From: Streptomyces sp. NBC_01754
Lineage (GTDB): Bacteria > Actinomycetota > Actinomycetes > Streptomycetales > Streptomycetaceae
Direction of reading: 5' to 3'
Length of the DNA: 64,000 nucleotides
Assembly (NCBI RefSeq): GCF_035918015.1
Contig: NZ_CP109132.1
Span: forward strand, 3,286,001 to 3,350,000
Every line of letters begins with the position of its first letter. Positions within the stretch are counted from its first letter, which is position 1. Position numbers and translations under genes: made by a program. The notes beneath the pieces are model-generated. The model was not told the DNA's origin. It saw only the letters and a program-made list of their open reading frames with translations, and made no database searches. Below are positions 61,053 to 64,000 of this stretch, piece after piece.

Positions 61053-61199
61053 CCCGCCCACCTCTCCTTCTCGCCGACCAGCAGTGCGCACCGGGCGGTA
61101 CCCACCGTCTGCCATCATTGCTACATTGCGCAACTGTACAACCATGGGGGGTGGATCAGTCGTCCACTCCGTATGAGTCGGACGGATGAGGGTGCACGG

Positions 61200-62858
61200 A
61201 TGACCACCACCAGCGATCAGGCCACGCCCTCCCGTCGGCGACGCCGGGAGGGGCCTCCTCGGCGCGAAGGGGCACGCAGAGGGACGCGCGAGGAGACCCG
61301 CGAAGGGGCGCACGGCCGGACGCGCGGGAAAGCGCGTGGCAAGGGACACGGCAAAGGGCACGGTGGCCGCGCGGCGCGGCGCCGCAAGCGCGGTCCGCTG
61401 CGGACGGCGCTGATGGCCCTCTTGTCCCTGGCGGTGCTCGGCACGGCCGGCCTGGGGTGGATCTACCTGAAGCTGAACGGCGACATCGACACCTTCGACG
61501 GGGCGGGGCTGTCCAAGAACCGCCCCGCCTCCGACGCGTCCAAGGGCGCGAACGTCCTCGTCATCGGGTCGGACGCGCGCACCGAGGGCAACAGCGCGCT
61601 CGGCGGTGGCAGCAAGGACGACATCGGCCGCGCCGACACGGCGTTCCTGCTGCACGTCTACGCCGACCACAAGCACGCGATCGCGGTGTCCATACCGCGC
61701 GACACCCTGGTCACCATCCCGCCGTGCCTGATGCCCGACGGCACCTGGACCAGCGCGCAGCCCGACACCATGTTCAACGCGGCCTTCTCGGTCGGCCAGA
61801 CCACGTCGGGTAACCCGGCCTGCACCCAGAACACCGTCGAGGAGCTCACCGGACTGCGTGTCGATCACACGGTCGTGGTCGACTTCAAGGGCTTCGCGGC
61901 ACTGACGGACGTGGTCGGTGGCGTACGGGTGTGCCTGCCTCAGGACATCTACCAGGGGGACCTCAACCCCAACCGCGCGACCAAGGGCGATCTGATCTTC
62001 GAGAAGGGCGAGCAGGACGTCTCCGGGCAGAAGGCCCTGGACTACGTCCGTATCCGGCACGGCATCGGCGACGGCTCCGACATAGGGCGGATCAAACGCC
62101 AGCAGGCCTTCGTGTCGAGCCTGCTCAAGAAGATCAAGAGCGACGGTCTCACCCCCACCAAACTGCTGCCGCTGGCCACCGCGGCCACCCAGTCCATGAC
62201 CGTCGACCCCGGCCTGGGCACCGCGGACAAGCTGATGACCTTCGCCATGTCGCTGAAGGACATCGACCTGCACGACACCAAGTTCGTCACCGTCCCGTGG
62301 CGTTACCAGGGTTCGCGCATCGCGATCGCCGAACCCGACGCCTCCGGTCTGTGGGCCGCGCTGAGGGCCGACCGCACCATCGACGGCAAGGACGCGAGCG
62401 GTGGGGGCGGGAAGACCGCCGAGGCGGCCACTCCCTCCGAGCCCGCAGGGGAAGGCGTCGACGGGGACGGCATCGACGTGGCCGTCTACAACGGGACCAC
62501 CGTCGAGGGACTGGCCGCCGAGGCCGCCGCCTCCCTCACCGACCACGGCTTCACGGTCACCGGCACCGGCAACGCGAGCAGCCGGGAGCACAGCACCACG
62601 GTCGTCCAGTACGGTACGGGGCTGCGAAGCCGGGCCGAGACGGTCGCCGAGCTGTTCCCCGGCGCCCGGCTGGAGCCCGTCGGCGGCTCCGCGGTCAACG
62701 TGGTGGTGGGCGCCTCCTACACGGCCGGCGGCGCCTCGGCGGCTCCGGGCACCGGGGTGGAGCCGGCGCCGACCGCCGCGCCCGACTCGGTGGCGGACGA
62801 CGCCCGCTCGGCCGACGACGACCTGTGCGCGGACCTCTCGTACGGAACCGGCGGCTGA
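61200..62858 (+). CDS. LytR-CpsA-Psr family cell-wall glycopolymer ligase
   Basis: The 552-residue protein starts at ATG 61200 after GAGGG; ATG 61173 lacks a ribosome-binding site. A very basic cytoplasmic N-terminus of about 65 residues precedes one membrane span (about 70-90: [19 protein letters not shown]). The LCP domain has [38 protein letters not shown] and the conserved [21 protein letters not shown] (in parts DYVRIRHG and [10 protein letters not shown]). A LytR_C domain (about 420-520: [20 protein letters not shown]) and a low-complexity tail follow. It acts outside the membrane, attaching wall polymers to peptidoglycan. Chromosomal housekeeping function. Confidence 0.92.
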   Translation: MTTTSDQATPSRRRRREGPPRREGARRGTREETREGAHGRTRGKARGKGHGKGHGGRAARRRKRGPLRTALMALLSLAVLGTAGLGWIYLKLNGDIDTFDGAGLSKNRPASDASKGANVLVIGSDARTEGNSALGGGSKDDIGRADTAFLLHVYADHKHAIAVSIPRDTLVTIPPCLMPDGTWTSAQPDTMFNAAFSVGQTTSGNPACTQNTVEELTGLRVDHTVVVDFKGFAALTDVVGGVRVCLPQDIYQGDLNPNRATKGDLIFEKGEQDVSGQKALDYVRIRHGIGDGSDIGRIKRQQAFVSSLLKKIKSDGLTPTKLLPLATAATQSMTVDPGLGTADKLMTFAMSLKDIDLHDTKFVTVPWRYQGSRIAIAEPDASGLWAALRADRTIDGKDASGGGGKTAEAATPSEPAGEGVDGDGIDVAVYNGTTVEGLAAEAAASLTDHGFTVTGTGNASSREHSTTVVQYGTGLRSRAETVAELFPGARLEPVGGSAVNVVVGASYTAGGASAAPGTGVEPAPTAAPDSVADDARSADDDLCADLSYGTGG

Positions 62859-62899
62859 CGGGCCGAGGCCACCTCCGGCCGGTCGCGGTCACACCCGCC

Positions 62900-64000
62900 T
62901 CACTCCTCCCCCGGGCGCTGTGCGTGCCGTCGCTCGTACCGCGCCCGGGCCGCCAGGAGGCCGACGGTGTACAGCCCCAGGACCGCGGCGAGCAGCGGGT
63001 AGTACATGAGTGGCAGCGTGGTCAGGCCGAGCGGCGGGCCGAGCGGTGACGGCGGCAGCAGCAGGCCGATGGCGGCCAGTGCGGTCGCGGCCCAGGCGAC
63101 CGGCCCAGGTCTGCGCCCCTCGGCGCTGCGGCGGCCGATGCGCAGGAGCAGCATCACCAGGGCCTGGGTGAGCAGGTTCTCGGTGAACCAGCCCGAGTGG
63201 AACGCCGCCTCGTCGTCACCCGTTCCCGGGCCGTACAGGGCCAGCGCGAGGACTCCGAAGGTGGCGAGGTCGGCCACGGCGTTGAGCATGCCGAACCCGG
63301 TGATGAACCGCAGGAGCTCGCGCGGACGCAGCACGGTCGGCCGGCGCAGCTCCGACGGGTGCGGGCGGTCGTGGACGAAGGCGAGCTGGGCGGCGTCGAA
63401 ACACAGGTTCTGCGCCAGCACCTGGGCCGGAAGCATCGGCAGGAACGGCAGCAGCAGGCCAGCGGAGAGCATCGCGATCACGTTTCCGAGGTTGGACGAG
63501 AGCGTGACGCGCAGATACGTGGCGATGTTGCCGCTCGCGTGCCGCCCCGCGTTGATCGCGTGGGCGATCGCGGTGAGGTCCTTCTCGGCAAGCACCACGT
63601 CGGCGCCCTCACGGGTCACGTCCGCGGCCCCGCGCGGGGCGATACCGACGTCGGCGCTGCTCAGGGCGGGCAGGTCGTTGACGCCGTCGCCGAGGAATCC
63701 CACGGTGTGCCCGGCCGTCCGTAGTGCCAGGGTGAGCCGGGCCTTGTGTTCGGGGGTGCAGCGGGCGAAGACCGTCGTACGGCGGGCCAGGTCGGGGAGT
63801 TCGGCGTCGCTGAGCCCGTCGATCCGGTCGGCGGTGAGCACCGCGCCGTCGGCCACGGGGATGCCGAGGTCGCGGCAGGCGCGGGCCGCGGTGCCCGGGT
63901 GGTCGCCGGTGAGGATCTTGACCGTGACGCCCTGCCCGGTGAGGACGGCCAGCGCGTCGGCGGCGGTGGGGGTGAGCGCGTCCCTCAGGGTGATCAGACC
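62900..64000 (-). CDS. mgtA: P-type ATPase, Mg2+-translocating type, C-terminal part
   Basis: The gene begins to the right of the window; about 366 residues are visible. The nucleotide-binding domain end shows KILTGDHPGTAARAC, and the hinge shows GFLGDGVNDLPALSSADVGI, with the two Asp that hold phosphate and Mg2+. The C-terminal membrane part follows: RVTLSSNLGNVIAMLSAGLL, a cytoplasmic loop (NLCFDAAQLAFVHDRP) and further spans. The S-S-N-x-GN-V pattern in the last domain is typical of MgtA/MgtB-like ATPases. It converges with the LCP gene 41 bases away. The symbol is by similarity only. Confidence 0.85.
   Translation of the reverse strand, partial: GLITLRDALTPTAADALAVLTGQGVTVKILTGDHPGTAARACRDLGIPVADGAVLTADRIDGLSDAELPDLARRTTVFARCTPEHKARLTLALRTAGHTVGFLGDGVNDLPALSSADVGIAPRGAADVTREGADVVLAEKDLTAIAHAINAGRHASGNIATYLRVTLSSNLGNVIAMLSAGLLLPFLPMLPAQVLAQNLCFDAAQLAFVHDRPHPSELRRPTVLRPRELLRFITGFGMLNAVADLATFGVLALALYGPGTGDDEAAFHSGWFTENLLTQALVMLLLRIGRRSAEGRRPGPVAWAATALAAIGLLLPPSPLGPPLGLTTLPLMYYPLLAAVLGLYTVGLLAARARYERRHAQRPGEE

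Noticed and set aside
61173..61199. Earlier start ATG 61173 for the LCP gene
   Set aside because: No ribosome-binding site precedes it, while ATG 61200 has GAGGG at a suitable distance.
60768..62591. A long minus-strand frame extending upstream of tatA
   Set aside because: Only the last 94 residues are TatA. The rest is antisense to the LCP gene and has no family content.
1..64000. CRISPR arrays, rRNA genes and riboswitches
   Set aside because: No regularly spaced repeats, no rRNA-like conserved stretches and no riboswitch core that I could recognize on either strand.

Overview
The window is high-GC DNA with the codon use, GTG/TTG starts and gene families of a Streptomyces-type actinomycete (DUF317 proteins, an XRE regulator next to a small membrane protein, type II Wadjet, TatA, LytR-CpsA-Psr protein). 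Positions 1 to about 57.8 kb look like one large accreted genomic island. The right end from about 57.8 kb (ARMT1-like protein, TatA, LCP ligase, P-type ATPase) looks like ordinary chromosome. Two perfect 55-bp copies of the 3' half of tRNA-Pro(CGG), from the anticodon loop onward, mark the boundary at 55639 and 57747. Neither carries the 5' half, so the intact tRNA, and probably the integrase, should lie to the left of this window.

Layout: 0-4.5 kb holds mobilization genes (partial DnaC/IstB-like ATPase, membrane protein, MobC-like protein, MOBP-type relaxase) with a candidate oriT hairpin. 4.5-9 kb holds two DUF317-type genes, hypothetical genes and an intact IS630-family element. 9.3-12.7 kb is an IS3-family element whose OrfB is split, beside the first catalytic Asp codon, by a group II intron lying antisense. 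12.7-16.4 kb is a four-gene metabolic operon (HAD phosphatase, zinc dehydrogenase, TrpD-like phosphoribosyltransferase, radical SAM protein) whose last gene is cut by the IS3 element. 16.5-19.4 kb holds an XRE/TPR regulator and three small genes, with GGACA/TGTCC inverted repeats in the promoters. 19.5-21.9 kb holds hypothetical genes and an IS5-family transposase.

22.3-55.5 kb is a defence island. It carries an orphan N6-adenine methylase; McrB and McrC; a Rad50-like ATPase with a small partner; a three-gene operon made of a 2104-residue kinase-helicase-DUF1998-nuclease fusion, a SNF2-type helicase and a large N6-methylase; and a complete Wadjet type II operon (JetABCD). The three leftward operons each face a small rightward gene of unknown function. 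These three divergent promoters and the promoter of the orphan methylase all contain the same 13-bp interrupted palindrome, TTRRC-N3-GYYAA (one half-site deviation allowed), which suggests one regulator for the whole set except Wadjet. The kinase-fusion operon resembles a compacted DISARM-like system in which helicase, DUF1998 and a C-terminal nuclease are one chain with a protein kinase in front. It is the best candidate for a little-described system.

55.5-57.8 kb: between the two tRNA-derived repeats lies a 2.1-kb segment with one gene, a membrane protein, and no integrase. Paired TGGGAG direct repeats lie at the same distance upstream of both repeats, so this segment looks like a non-autonomous integrated cassette.
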